Shown here piece after piece: positions 24,026-32,886 of a DNA stretch of 34,241 nt. Location of the stretch: assembly GCA_018456245.1 (NCBI GenBank), contig JAGYHQ010000015.1, forward strand, positions 1 through 34,241, read 5' to 3'. Each line of letters begins with the position of its first letter. Position 1 is the first letter of the stretch. A program made the translations under genes and the position numbers. This stretch comes from Tenacibaculum sp. (lineage in GTDB: Bacteria > Bacteroidota > Bacteroidia > Flavobacteriales > Flavobacteriaceae). The notes beneath the pieces are model-generated. The model made no database searches, had not been told where the DNA came from, and worked only from the letters and a program-made list of their open reading frames with translations.

Positions 24026-24922
24026 TTACTTAATAGGTATTTTAATAAAATATTCTTTACCGCTTTTGTTATTTAATTTAGTTTCTCTTAACCAAGGGTT
24101 TACTAATTTTAATTCCTTGTAAGTAATATTATGTTCTTTTGCAAAATCTGATAAATTAGGTATTTCATAATTTACCATTATTTCTTTAACTCTTGGGTAA
24201 GTGTATAAATCTTCTTGGTCATAAATAAAACCGTATTTTTTAGGGTTAGACATTATTTCTTTTAAGGCTAAAATGCGAAATACATATCTAGAGGTTTCTC
24301 GGTTTAAGTACAAATCATAGTAATTGCTAACTTGTTGTTCTTCCATTCTATTAGCTATTCTTGAATTTCCTGCGTTGTATGCAGCAGCGGCAAGTGTCCA
24401 AGACCCTAATTTTTCTTTTGATTGTTTTAAATAATCGGCAGCAGCTCTTGTAGATTTATCTATATTATAACGTTCATCTACATTATTATTCACTTCAAGC
24501 CCGTACTCTCTAGCTGTTTTTGGTAAAAAATGCCAAAATCCTGCTGCTCTTGCAGGCGAAGGAACATTAATTAAACCACTTTCAGCTACACATAAGTATT
24601 TAAAATCATCGTGTAAGCCATATTTTTTTAATAAAGGCTCAATTATTGGAAAAAATTTATTAGCTCTTTTAATTAGCAATAATCCGTTAGACTGCCAGTA
24701 AGTATTTACTAATAACTCTCTATCTATTCGTTCTCTAATATTAGGGTCTTCTAACGGTACAACTTCCCCTGCTAATTCTAAATGATGAGGTATTTTTACT
24801 GCTTTAATTTCATATAAATCAGAAACATTTCTTAAACTTTCGTTTTTATTAGCATTAATCATAAAGAAAGTAATTCCAATAAATAAGGTTAAAGAAAGTA
24901 ATTTAATAACAGTTTTATTCAT
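24026..24922 (-). CDS. Membrane-anchored lytic transglycosylase (MltD-like, SLT domain)
   Basis: A 298-residue murein hydrolase. A hydrophobic N-terminal anchor or signal (VIKLLSLTLFIGITFFMI) precedes the SLT domain, residues ~90-230, with the catalytic Glu114 (CVAESGL), RAAGFWHFLPKTAREYGL and AAAAYNAGNSRI. The last ~60 residues (LSDFAKEHNITYKELKLVNP) resemble a degenerate LysM module. It would cleave glycan strands to anhydromuropeptides in the periplasm. It lies 37 bases after mtaB and upstream of nikR. Confidence 0.88.
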   Translation of the reverse strand: MNKTVIKLLSLTLFIGITFFMINANKNESLRNVSDLYEIKAVKIPHHLELAGEVVPLEDPNIRERIDRELLVNTYWQSNGLLLIKRANKFFPIIEPLLKKYGLHDDFKYLCVAESGLINVPSPARAAGFWHFLPKTAREYGLEVNNNVDERYNIDKSTRAAADYLKQSKEKLGSWTLAAAAYNAGNSRIANRMEEQQVSNYYDLYLNRETSRYVFRILALKEIMSNPKKYGFIYDQEDLYTYPRVKEIMVNYEIPNLSDFAKEHNITYKELKLVNPWLRETKLNNKSGKEYFIKIPIK

Positions 24923-24959
24923 AGTAAATATATTTTAGGTATGGCGTTAAGTTATGAAT

Positions 24960-26288
24960 TTATTTGATAAAATCAAAACGAACAGTACCGCTTTCATCTA
25001 TTTTTGTTAATTTAATTTGATGTAAAGTGTTTACAAGTTCAGGGTTCCACGGTGTTCTTACTTTTACATAATTTTCGGTAAATCCGTATATGTACCCCTC
25101 TTTGTTTTCGCCTTCAAATAAAACAGTTAATGTATTTCCTAATTGGCTTTCATAAAAAGCTCTACGCTTTTTAACCGATAGTCCTCTTAACATTTTACTA
25201 CGTTTTGCACGTGTTTTATTATCTACAACTCCTTTCATTTTAACAGCTTTGGTATTAGCTCTTTCAGAATAGGTAAAAACGTGTAAATAAGAAACGTCTA
25301 ACTCACTTAAATAATTGTAAGTTTCTAAGAAAAGTTCATCTGTTTCCCCCGGGAAACCAACTATAACATCAACTCCAATACAACAATTAGGCATTACTTC
25401 TCTAATTTTATTTACTCTACTTGTGTAGGTATCTTTTAAATACCTACGTCGCATTAATTTAAGTAAAGTATCACTTCCTGATTGTAAAGGAATATGGAAA
25501 TGAGGTACAAAACAATTTGATGTTGAAATAAAATCAATTGTTTCATCTTTTAAAAGGTTAGGTTCAATAGATGAAATTCGTAAACGATGAATTCCCTCAA
25601 CTTTATCTAATGCTTTAACAAGGTCTAAAAAAGTATGTTCGTGTTTTTTATCTCCAAATTCTCCTTTTCCGTAATCTCCTATATTTACCCCTGTTAATAC
25701 AATTTCTTTAATACCTTTTTCAGATATTTCTTTGGCATTTTTTAGTACATTTTCTAAAGTATCACTTCTTGAAATTCCGCGTGCCATAGGAATTGTACAG
25801 AAAGAACATTTATAATCACAACCGTCTTGTACTTTTAAAAAAGCACGAGTTCTATCTCCAATAGAGTATGATCCAACATAAAAATTGGCATCTTCAATTT
25901 CACAAGAATGTACTTCTCCTATTTCATTTTTAGTTAAATCATTAATATAACTGGTTACATTAAATTTTTCGGTAGCTCCTAAAACTAAATCAACCCCATT
26001 AACATCGGCTAATTCTTTAGGCTTTAATTGGGCATAACAACCAATAGCAATTAAAAAGGCATTACTATTTTGTTTTAAAGCAGATTTTACAATTGTTTTA
26101 AAACGTTTGTCGGCATTATCAGTTACCGAGCAGGTGTTAATTACATAAATATCAGCTTTTTCATCAAATTCAACACGCTTAAATCCTTCATTTACAAAGT
26201 TTCTTGTAATTGTTGAAGTTTCTGAAAAATTTAATTTACATCCTAAAGTATAAAAAGCAACTGTCTTATCTACATTATTCATTTCCAT
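24960..26288 (-). CDS. mtaB: tRNA t6A37 methylthiotransferase MtaB
   Basis: Radical-SAM enzyme that adds a methylthio group to t6A37, giving ms2t6A. The three MTTase-domain cysteines are in TLGCKLNFSE, INTCSVTD and IGCYAQLKP; the radical-SAM cluster is CDYKCSFC; a TRAM-like C-terminal domain follows. CKLN is the MtaB signature that separates it from MiaB and RimO. ATG 26288 gives 442 residues; ATG 26282 (MNNVDKT) is an equally good start. Its substrate modification begins with TsaC, encoded earlier in the window. Confidence 0.94.
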   Translation of the reverse strand: MEMNNVDKTVAFYTLGCKLNFSETSTITRNFVNEGFKRVEFDEKADIYVINTCSVTDNADKRFKTIVKSALKQNSNAFLIAIGCYAQLKPKELADVNGVDLVLGATEKFNVTSYINDLTKNEIGEVHSCEIEDANFYVGSYSIGDRTRAFLKVQDGCDYKCSFCTIPMARGISRSDTLENVLKNAKEISEKGIKEIVLTGVNIGDYGKGEFGDKKHEHTFLDLVKALDKVEGIHRLRISSIEPNLLKDETIDFISTSNCFVPHFHIPLQSGSDTLLKLMRRRYLKDTYTSRVNKIREVMPNCCIGVDVIVGFPGETDELFLETYNYLSELDVSYLHVFTYSERANTKAVKMKGVVDNKTRAKRSKMLRGLSVKKRRAFYESQLGNTLTVLFEGENKEGYIYGFTENYVKVRTPWNPELVNTLHQIKLTKIDESGTVRFDFIK

Positions 26289-26303
26289 AAAGTATTAAAA
26301 GTG

Positions 26304-26311
26304 CAAAAATA
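26304..26311 (-). promoter_or_regulatory. -7 element upstream of mtaB
   Basis: The - strand reads TATTTTTG, an exact TAnnTTTG, 16 bases before the mtaB ATG. No -33 TTG is apparent at 19 bases. Confidence 0.4.
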
Positions 26312-26453
26312 ATCATAAACAGCTTTAAAACCTAATGACTTGAATATTCGTAATCATTATAAATAAGTAAATCTGTTGATAACTATTTTAACAAAATTTG
26401 CCTTTTTACGAGGTTATAATTACTTTAGCCGATACTTCAATTTTTTAAAATTT

Positions 26454-28307
26454 ATGACTCAAGAAACTAAATATACTGAAGATAACATACGTTCATTAGA
26501 TTGGAAAGAACATATTAGAATGCGACCAGGTATGTATATTGGTAAGTTAGGTGATGGCTCTTCACCTGATGACGGAATTTACATTCTTGTAAAAGAAATT
26601 CTTGATAATTCTATTGATGAATTTGTAATGGGAACGGGTAAAACTATTGAAGTTACCATTAAAGAGAGTGAAGTTTCTGTACGAGATTACGGGCGAGGAA
26701 TTCCGTTAGGAAAGGTTGTAGATGTAGTTTCAAAAATGAATACAGGGGGGAAGTATGATTCTCGTGCTTTTAAAAAATCAGTAGGATTAAACGGTGTTGG
26801 TACTAAGGCTGTAAATGCGTTATCTACGTTTTTTAGGGTTGAATCAATAAGAGAGGGGAAGTCGGTTTTTGCTGAATTTGAAAAAGGTAATTTGGTAAAT
26901 AAAAGTGAGCCAGAAGATTCAAAAGGAAGAAAAGGAACAAAAGTAACTTTTGTTGCAGATGAAACTATCTTTAAAAACTATAAATACCGACCTGAATACG
27001 TAATAAAATTACTTAAAAACTATGTGTATTTAAACCCAGGGTTAACCATTGTATTTAATGGAGAGAAGTTTTTTTCAGAAAACGGATTAAAAGATTTACT
27101 GGAAGATAACAACAATGTAGATGATATGTTATACCCAATAATTCATTTAAAAGGAGATGATATTGAGGTGGCAATAACTCATAGTAAAACTCAATATTCA
27201 GAGGAATATCATTCATTCGTTAATGGGCAACACACTACACAAGGAGGAACACATCAATCTGCATTCAGGGAAGCATTGGTAAAAACTATACGAGAATTTT
27301 ATAATAAAAATTTTGATGCTTCTGATGTGCGAAAATCAGTGATTTCGGCAATTTCTATTAAAGTTATGGAGCCTGTTTTTGAAAGCCAAACAAAAACAAA
27401 ATTAGGCTCTACCGATATGGGAGGGGATTTGCCGACTGTTCGTACATATATAAATGATTTTGTAAAAACGAATTTAGATAATTATTTACATAAAAATACT
27501 GATGTAGCCGAGGCTTTACAAAAGAAAATATTACAAGCCGAAAAGGAAAGAAAAGAACTTTCAGGAATACGAAAACTTGCCAGAGATAGAGCAAAAAAAG
27601 CAAGTTTACACAATAAGAAATTACGTGATTGCCGTATTCATTTTAGCGATACTAAAAAAGAAAATTATTTAGATACTACTTTGTTTATAACCGAGGGAGA
27701 TTCGGCAAGTGGGTCTATCACAAAATCAAGAAACGTAAATACACAAGCAGTTTTTAGTTTAAAAGGTAAGCCTTTAAATTCATACGGATTAAGCAAAAAA
27801 ATCGTATATGAAAACGAAGAGTTTAATTTGTTGCAATCGGCTTTAAATATTGAAGATGGTTTGGAAGATTTACGTTATAATAATATTGTAATTGCTACCG
27901 ATGCCGATGTTGACGGAATGCATATTCGTTTATTATTAATTACGTTTTTCTTACAATTTTTCCCTGAACTTATAAAAGAAGGGCATTTATATATTTTAGA
28001 AACACCTTTGTTTAGAGTTCGTAATAAGAAAGAGACTATTTATTGTTATTCGGAAGAAGAAAAACAACAAGCAATACAAAAATTACGAGGAAAACCGGAA
28101 ATTACACGATTTAAAGGACTCGGGGAAATTTCGCCTAATGAGTTTGTCCATTTTATAGGGGAAGATATTCGTTTAGAGCCTGTCATGTTAGATAAAGAAA
28201 AATCTATTGATGATATGTTGGAGTTTTATATGGGTAAAAACACTCCTGATAGACAAAAATTTATCATTAATAATTTAAAAGTTGAGTTAGATTTAATTGA
28301 AGATTAA
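26454..28307 (+). CDS. parE: DNA topoisomerase IV subunit B
   Basis: ATP-driven subunit of the type IIA topoisomerase that decatenates daughter chromosomes. GHKL ATPase motifs are [18 protein letters not shown] and [14 protein letters not shown]; the TOPRIM motifs are TEGDSASGS and [13 protein letters not shown] 26454 begins the normal sequence ([20 protein letters not shown]) and gives 617 residues; the frame is open to 26376 without family support. parC follows after two intervening genes, all on the same strand. Confidence 0.94.
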   Translation: MTQETKYTEDNIRSLDWKEHIRMRPGMYIGKLGDGSSPDDGIYILVKEILDNSIDEFVMGTGKTIEVTIKESEVSVRDYGRGIPLGKVVDVVSKMNTGGKYDSRAFKKSVGLNGVGTKAVNALSTFFRVESIREGKSVFAEFEKGNLVNKSEPEDSKGRKGTKVTFVADETIFKNYKYRPEYVIKLLKNYVYLNPGLTIVFNGEKFFSENGLKDLLEDNNNVDDMLYPIIHLKGDDIEVAITHSKTQYSEEYHSFVNGQHTTQGGTHQSAFREALVKTIREFYNKNFDASDVRKSVISAISIKVMEPVFESQTKTKLGSTDMGGDLPTVRTYINDFVKTNLDNYLHKNTDVAEALQKKILQAEKERKELSGIRKLARDRAKKASLHNKKLRDCRIHFSDTKKENYLDTTLFITEGDSASGSITKSRNVNTQAVFSLKGKPLNSYGLSKKIVYENEEFNLLQSALNIEDGLEDLRYNNIVIATDADVDGMHIRLLLITFFLQFFPELIKEGHLYILETPLFRVRNKKETIYCYSEEEKQQAIQKLRGKPEITRFKGLGEISPNEFVHFIGEDIRLEPVMLDKEKSIDDMLEFYMGKNTPDRQKFIINNLKVELDLIED

Positions 28308-28330
28308 CATTCCTCAATATTTATAAGATT

Positions 28331-29242
28331 ATGAAATTAAATATAAAAAACGAAACAGGAATATTAAAAAAAGTTGTTTTAGGTCAACCTAAATCAAACG
28401 GTAAAGTTCCTACTTTAGATGAATGTTATGATGCAAAATCATATTATATTTTACAAAATGATACTTATCCAACACAGGAAGAAATTACTAATGAAATAGA
28501 GCAATTTAAGTCTGTTTTAGAAAAATATAATGTGGAGATTTTTCGTCCTGAAATAATTGGAAACTGTAATCAAGTTTTTGCAAGAGATGTTGCCTTTGTA
28601 ATTGATGATAAAATGGTTGTTTCAAATTTAATTCCTGATAGAGAAGAAGAGCAGAATGCTTACATAAACATATTTGAGCAAATAAATTGGAGAGACCTTA
28701 TAAAGTTACCAGAATCTGTTCATATTGAGGGAGGGGATGTAATGCCTTGGAATGATTTTCTTTTTGTAGGTACTTATTATGGAGATGATTATGCTAAATA
28801 CAAAACTGCACGAACAAATAAAGCGGCAGTTAGGTTATTAAAAGAATATTTTCCTGAAAAACGAGTGTTAGATTTAGAATTAAATAAAAATGATAAAGAC
28901 CCATTTAAAGGAATTTTACATTTAGATTGTACTTTTAATATTGTGGGTAACGACAAATGTATAATTTACAAAAAAGGATTTAAGAAAGAGAGTGATTATC
29001 ATTTATTAGTTGGGCTTTTTGGAAAGGAAAATTGTTTTGAAATTACTGACCAAGAAATGTTTGAAATGAACCCAAATATTTTTTCAATTTCGCCAAAAGT
29101 AGTGGTTTCTGATAGTGCTTTCACACGTATGAATGAACAATTAAGAAAATGGGGAATTACTGTTGAAGAAATTAAATATCGTGAAATTTCAAAAATGGGA
29201 GGGTTGTTGCGTTGTTCAACAATGCCACTTGTTAGGGAATAG
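28331..29242 (+). CDS. Amidinotransferase/deiminase-type (pentein) protein
   Basis: A 303-residue protein of the guanidino-group modifying (pentein) superfamily. The catalytic set is visible: Glu133-Gly-Gly-Asp136, His197 (ILHLDCTFN) and Cys295 (RCSTMPL) near the C terminus, the usual order of the Cys-His-Glu/Asp machinery. Related enzymes are arginine deiminases, DDAH and amidinotransferases; the substrate is not readable. It is 23 bases after parE, so it is probably on the same transcript, without an evident functional link to topoisomerase IV. Confidence 0.85.
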   Translation: MKLNIKNETGILKKVVLGQPKSNGKVPTLDECYDAKSYYILQNDTYPTQEEITNEIEQFKSVLEKYNVEIFRPEIIGNCNQVFARDVAFVIDDKMVVSNLIPDREEEQNAYINIFEQINWRDLIKLPESVHIEGGDVMPWNDFLFVGTYYGDDYAKYKTARTNKAAVRLLKEYFPEKRVLDLELNKNDKDPFKGILHLDCTFNIVGNDKCIIYKKGFKKESDYHLLVGLFGKENCFEITDQEMFEMNPNIFSISPKVVVSDSAFTRMNEQLRKWGITVEEIKYREISKMGGLLRCSTMPLVRE

Positions 29243-29326
29243 CATTAAAATGATTATTCGTATTGTTTAAAAGGAAATTAAAATTAAAAGAAAACAAATT
29301 TTATAGTTAAAATAAGTTGTGAGATT

Positions 29327-29917
29327 TTGGAAAAAAATATATTAATCGATATTAATAATTTGAGTAGAGTATTTTTTCATGAAATAGGACACTTTATAGC
29401 ACAAGAATTAAATTATAAGCTATTTAAAGTGGGACTTGGTACTGAAAAAATTTGGATTGAGTCAAAAAGGTTTTCTAATAAAATAGATTATTGTGGTGGA
29501 GTTAGACCTAAAAAACCAGTTGATTATGTGGATGATGGTGAAATTAGAAAACCTATACATTATATTTCAAATATTATTTATGGATGTATAATTCAAACTT
29601 TGTATTTAAAATCAAAGGAAGATTATAAATTTCATGATTGTTTTGATTACAGAGATGATGCTAATGGAAAATCAGATGTTGAACATTTTGCCTCAACGGG
29701 TAAATATTTTGATGGAAAAATAAGAAAAAAGGTTATAGAATTTATAAAAAATATTTATATTTCTAGGTTAGAAAACGATAAAAATCATTTAAAAAAGTTG
29801 TTTTTATTGGAGCCTACTAAATTTATAATTACAAGTAAAACAAGAAGAAAAGAATTAGATTTAAATTTATTAAGGGAATCTATGTCGGATTTTTTGGTTG
29901 AACATGAAGAACATTAA
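29327..29917 (+). CDS. Protein of unknown function with HExxH motif
   Basis: A 196-residue protein from a TTG codon (29327), with no ATG possible before the motif. The helix FFHEIGHFIAQEL carries HEIGH at 18-22, as in zinc metalloproteases of the FtsH (M41) type. The C-terminal half is lysine-rich and helical, and a possible third ligand in HDCFDYRDD or DVEHFAST is not certain. There is no signal peptide and no long membrane segment. It may be a protease relative, a degenerate one, or a metal-binding protein. It lies between the pentein gene and parC on the same strand. Confidence 0.55.
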   Translation: MEKNILIDINNLSRVFFHEIGHFIAQELNYKLFKVGLGTEKIWIESKRFSNKIDYCGGVRPKKPVDYVDDGEIRKPIHYISNIIYGCIIQTLYLKSKEDYKFHDCFDYRDDANGKSDVEHFASTGKYFDGKIRKKVIEFIKNIYISRLENDKNHLKKLFLLEPTKFIITSKTRRKELDLNLLRESMSDFLVEHEEH

Positions 29918-30003
29918 CATTATGATTATTTAATCGAAAATATAACGAATATAACAGAGGCTTAGTAAACTTTTTTCTTGAAGCAAAGACTTATACTAAA
30001 ATT

Positions 30004-32658
30004 ATGGAAGAAAATAACAACGAAAACGAACAACAAATAAATGAAAACCACGAGCAAACCGAAACTTTAACTAAAGTTACAGGAATGTATAAGGAGTGGT
30101 TTTTAGATTATGCTTCATATGTAATTTTAGAACGTGCAGTGCCTGCTATTGAAGACGGATTTAAACCCGTTCAGCGTCGTATTATGCACTCAATGAAAGA
30201 TTTAGATGATGGGCGTTATAATAAGGTAGCGAATATTGTAGGTCATACAATGCAATATCATCCACACGGAGATGCGTCAATCGGAGATGCAATGGTGCAA
30301 ATGGGGCAAAAAGAATTGTTAATTGATATGCAAGGTAACTGGGGAAATATTCTAACAGGAGATAGTGCTGCAGCTCCTCGTTATATTGAGGCTCGTTTAT
30401 CAAAATTTGCATTAGATGTTGTTTTTAATCCTAAAACTACTGAATGGCAATTATCTTATGACGGACGAAAAAATGAACCAGTAAATCTTCCTGTAAAATT
30501 TCCGTTGTTATTAGCACAAGGGGCGGAGGGGATTGCAGTAGGTTTATCAACCAAAATTTTACCTCATAACTTTAATGAATTAATTGATGCCTCTATAAAA
30601 CATTTACAAGGAAAAAGTTTTTCATTATTCCCTGATTTTGTAACAGGAGGAATTGCAGATATTTCAAACTATAATGAAGGAAAAAGAGGAGGGAGAGTTC
30701 GTATAAGAGCAAAAATAGATGTTCTTGATAAAAAAACATTAATAATTACTGAATTACCTTTTGGTACAACAACCTCAACGTTAATTGATAGCGTTTTAAA
30801 AGCCAATGATAAAGGTAAAATTAAGATTAAAAAAATAGAAGATAATACAGCAGCAAATGTTGAAATTTTAGTTCATTTACCACCAAATGTATCGCCAGAT
30901 AAAACCATTGATGCCTTGTATGCTTTTACAAGTTGTGAAACTTCAATTTCGCCGTTATGTTGTATTATTGAAGATAATAAACCTATTTTTATAGGAGTTT
31001 CAGAGGTTTTAAAGCGTTCAACTGACCATACTGTTGGTTTGCTTAAACAAGAATTAGAAATTCAGTTACATGAGTTAGAGGAACAATGGCATTTTTCTTC
31101 ATTAGAACGTATTTTTATTGAAAATAGAATTTACCACGATATTGAAGAGGAAGAAACGTGGGAAGGCGTAATTAAAGCAATTGATGACGGATTACAACCA
31201 CATATTAAGCATTTAAAAAGACTAATAACCGAAGAAGATATTGTTAGATTAACCGAAATACGCATTAAAAAAATATCAAAATTTGATATTGATAAAGCCA
31301 AACAATTTATTGAAAGTTTAGAGGAAAAAATAGCCGAAGTAAAACATCATTTAAATAATTTAATTACTTATGCTATTGATTACTTTAAAGAATTAAAAAC
31401 CAAATATGGTAAAGGAAAAGAACGTAAAACAAAATTAGTTACTTTTGATGATATTGTTGCTACAAAAGTAGTAATGCGTAATGAAAAATTATATGTAAAT
31501 AGGAAAGAAGGTTTTATAGGAACATCTCTTAAAAAAGATGAATTTGTATGTGATTGTGCCGATATTGATGATATAATTATTTTTAAAGATAACGGCTCAA
31601 TGCTCGTTACCAAAGTAGATAGTAAAGTTTTTGTAGGTAAAGGAATTATTTATGTAGCAGTATTTAAAAAAGGAGATAAGCGTACTATTTATAATATGAT
31701 TTATAAAGACGGAGCATCTAACATTAGTTATATGAAACGTTTTTCAGTAACAGGAATTACCCGTGATAGAGAATATTTACTCGGTAATAATAATGAAAAA
31801 TCAAAAGTATTATACTTAACAGCTAATCCTAATGGAGAGGCAGAAACAGTAACCATTTTATTGCGTGCAGTAGGTAATATTAAAAAACTTAAATGGGATT
31901 TAAGTTTTGCCGATTTAGCAATTAAAGGTAGAGGTGTAAGAGGAAATCAGGTAACTAAATATGCAATTAAAAAAGTAGAATTTAAAGAGGAAGGGGTATC
32001 TACGTTAAAACCTCGTAAAATTTGGTTTGATGATACAGTACAGCGTTTAAATGTTGATGAGAGAGGAGAGATGTTGGGGGAATTTAAAGCCAATGACAAA
32101 ATTTTAATAGCTACTCAAGCTGGTAAAATAAAAGCAGTATCGCCAGATTTGGCTATGCATTTTGATGATGATACTATTTTAATAGAAAAATGGCAACCAA
32201 ATAAACCAATATCAGCAGTTTATTTTGATGGAGAAAAAGAACGCTATTTTGTAAAACGTTTTTTAATAGAAACAACCGACAAAGAGGAATTATTTATCTC
32301 TAACCACCCAAAAAGTAAATTACAGATTATAGCTACTGATTATAGACCAATGGCAGAGGTTATATTTTTTAAAAGGAGTTTAAATAATATAACTATTAAT
32401 TTTGAAGAATTTATTTCTATTAAAGGAATAAAAGCCTTAGGAAACCAATTAACCACTGAAAAGATACGTGAAATAAATCTTTTAGATCCATTACCTTATG
32501 AAGATGTAGAGAAAGAAAATGTTGATGACACAGCAAATAATCAGTCGGTATTAGATGTTAATGAAGATAAGGAAAATAAAAAACAAGAATTATTAAAAAA
32601 AGCAATTCAAAAAAAGAAAGGTAATACTAATGATGATGACCAAATAAAATTATTTTAG
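30004..32658 (+). CDS. parC: DNA topoisomerase IV subunit A
   Basis: DNA breakage-reunion subunit. KPVQRRIMHSM near residue 54, the helix containing YHPHGDASIGDAM at 85-97 and the catalytic Arg126-Tyr127 in APRYIEARL are characteristic of the type IIA A subunit; the C-terminal beta-pinwheel follows with GRGVRGNQV, a degenerate GyrA box. Length 884. Pairing with parE and the degenerate box favour ParC over GyrA. The quinolone-resistance position equivalent to E. coli GyrA Ser83 is Ala91, while the Asp87 equivalent is Asp95. Confidence 0.92.
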   Translation: MEENNNENEQQINENHEQTETLTKVTGMYKEWFLDYASYVILERAVPAIEDGFKPVQRRIMHSMKDLDDGRYNKVANIVGHTMQYHPHGDASIGDAMVQMGQKELLIDMQGNWGNILTGDSAAAPRYIEARLSKFALDVVFNPKTTEWQLSYDGRKNEPVNLPVKFPLLLAQGAEGIAVGLSTKILPHNFNELIDASIKHLQGKSFSLFPDFVTGGIADISNYNEGKRGGRVRIRAKIDVLDKKTLIITELPFGTTTSTLIDSVLKANDKGKIKIKKIEDNTAANVEILVHLPPNVSPDKTIDALYAFTSCETSISPLCCIIEDNKPIFIGVSEVLKRSTDHTVGLLKQELEIQLHELEEQWHFSSLERIFIENRIYHDIEEEETWEGVIKAIDDGLQPHIKHLKRLITEEDIVRLTEIRIKKISKFDIDKAKQFIESLEEKIAEVKHHLNNLITYAIDYFKELKTKYGKGKERKTKLVTFDDIVATKVVMRNEKLYVNRKEGFIGTSLKKDEFVCDCADIDDIIIFKDNGSMLVTKVDSKVFVGKGIIYVAVFKKGDKRTIYNMIYKDGASNISYMKRFSVTGITRDREYLLGNNNEKSKVLYLTANPNGEAETVTILLRAVGNIKKLKWDLSFADLAIKGRGVRGNQVTKYAIKKVEFKEEGVSTLKPRKIWFDDTVQRLNVDERGEMLGEFKANDKILIATQAGKIKAVSPDLAMHFDDDTILIEKWQPNKPISAVYFDGEKERYFVKRFLIETTDKEELFISNHPKSKLQIIATDYRPMAEVIFFKRSLNNITINFEEFISIKGIKALGNQLTTEKIREINLLDPLPYEDVEKENVDDTANNQSVLDVNEDKENKKQELLKKAIQKKKGNTNDDDQIKLF

Positions 32659-32742
32659 GTTTAATAAACTAAATTAGTAAAAGTAAAAAAAGTAATTGAT
32701 TTTTAATTTATTATGTGACTTAATTGTGTTTTATGTGTCTAA

Positions 32743-32863
32743 GTATATAGAACGTATATAGAACGTATATAGAACGTATATAGAACGTATATAGAACGTA
32801 TATAGAACGTATATAGAACGTATATAGAACGTATATAGAACGTATATAGAACGTATATAGAAC
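32743..32863. repeat. Tandem repeat, 11 copies of 11 bp, upstream of a large surface protein gene
   Basis: Eleven exact copies of GTATATAGAAC (32743-32863) followed by a divergent GTACTATAC. The array ends 23 bases before the ATG of the next gene. The 11-bp period is close to one DNA helical turn. Perfect identity between copies indicates recent expansion by slippage. Confidence 0.95.
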
Positions 32864-32886
32864 GTACTATACTAAATAAATTAAAA

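Noticed and set aside
26376..26453. N-terminal extension of ParE by 26 residues
   Set aside because: The extension has no family counterpart; the normal ParE sequence begins at the ATG at 26454.
32743..32863. Possible CRISPR array or replication iterons
   Set aside because: There are no spacers. Iterons are usually longer and linked to a replication initiator gene, which is absent.
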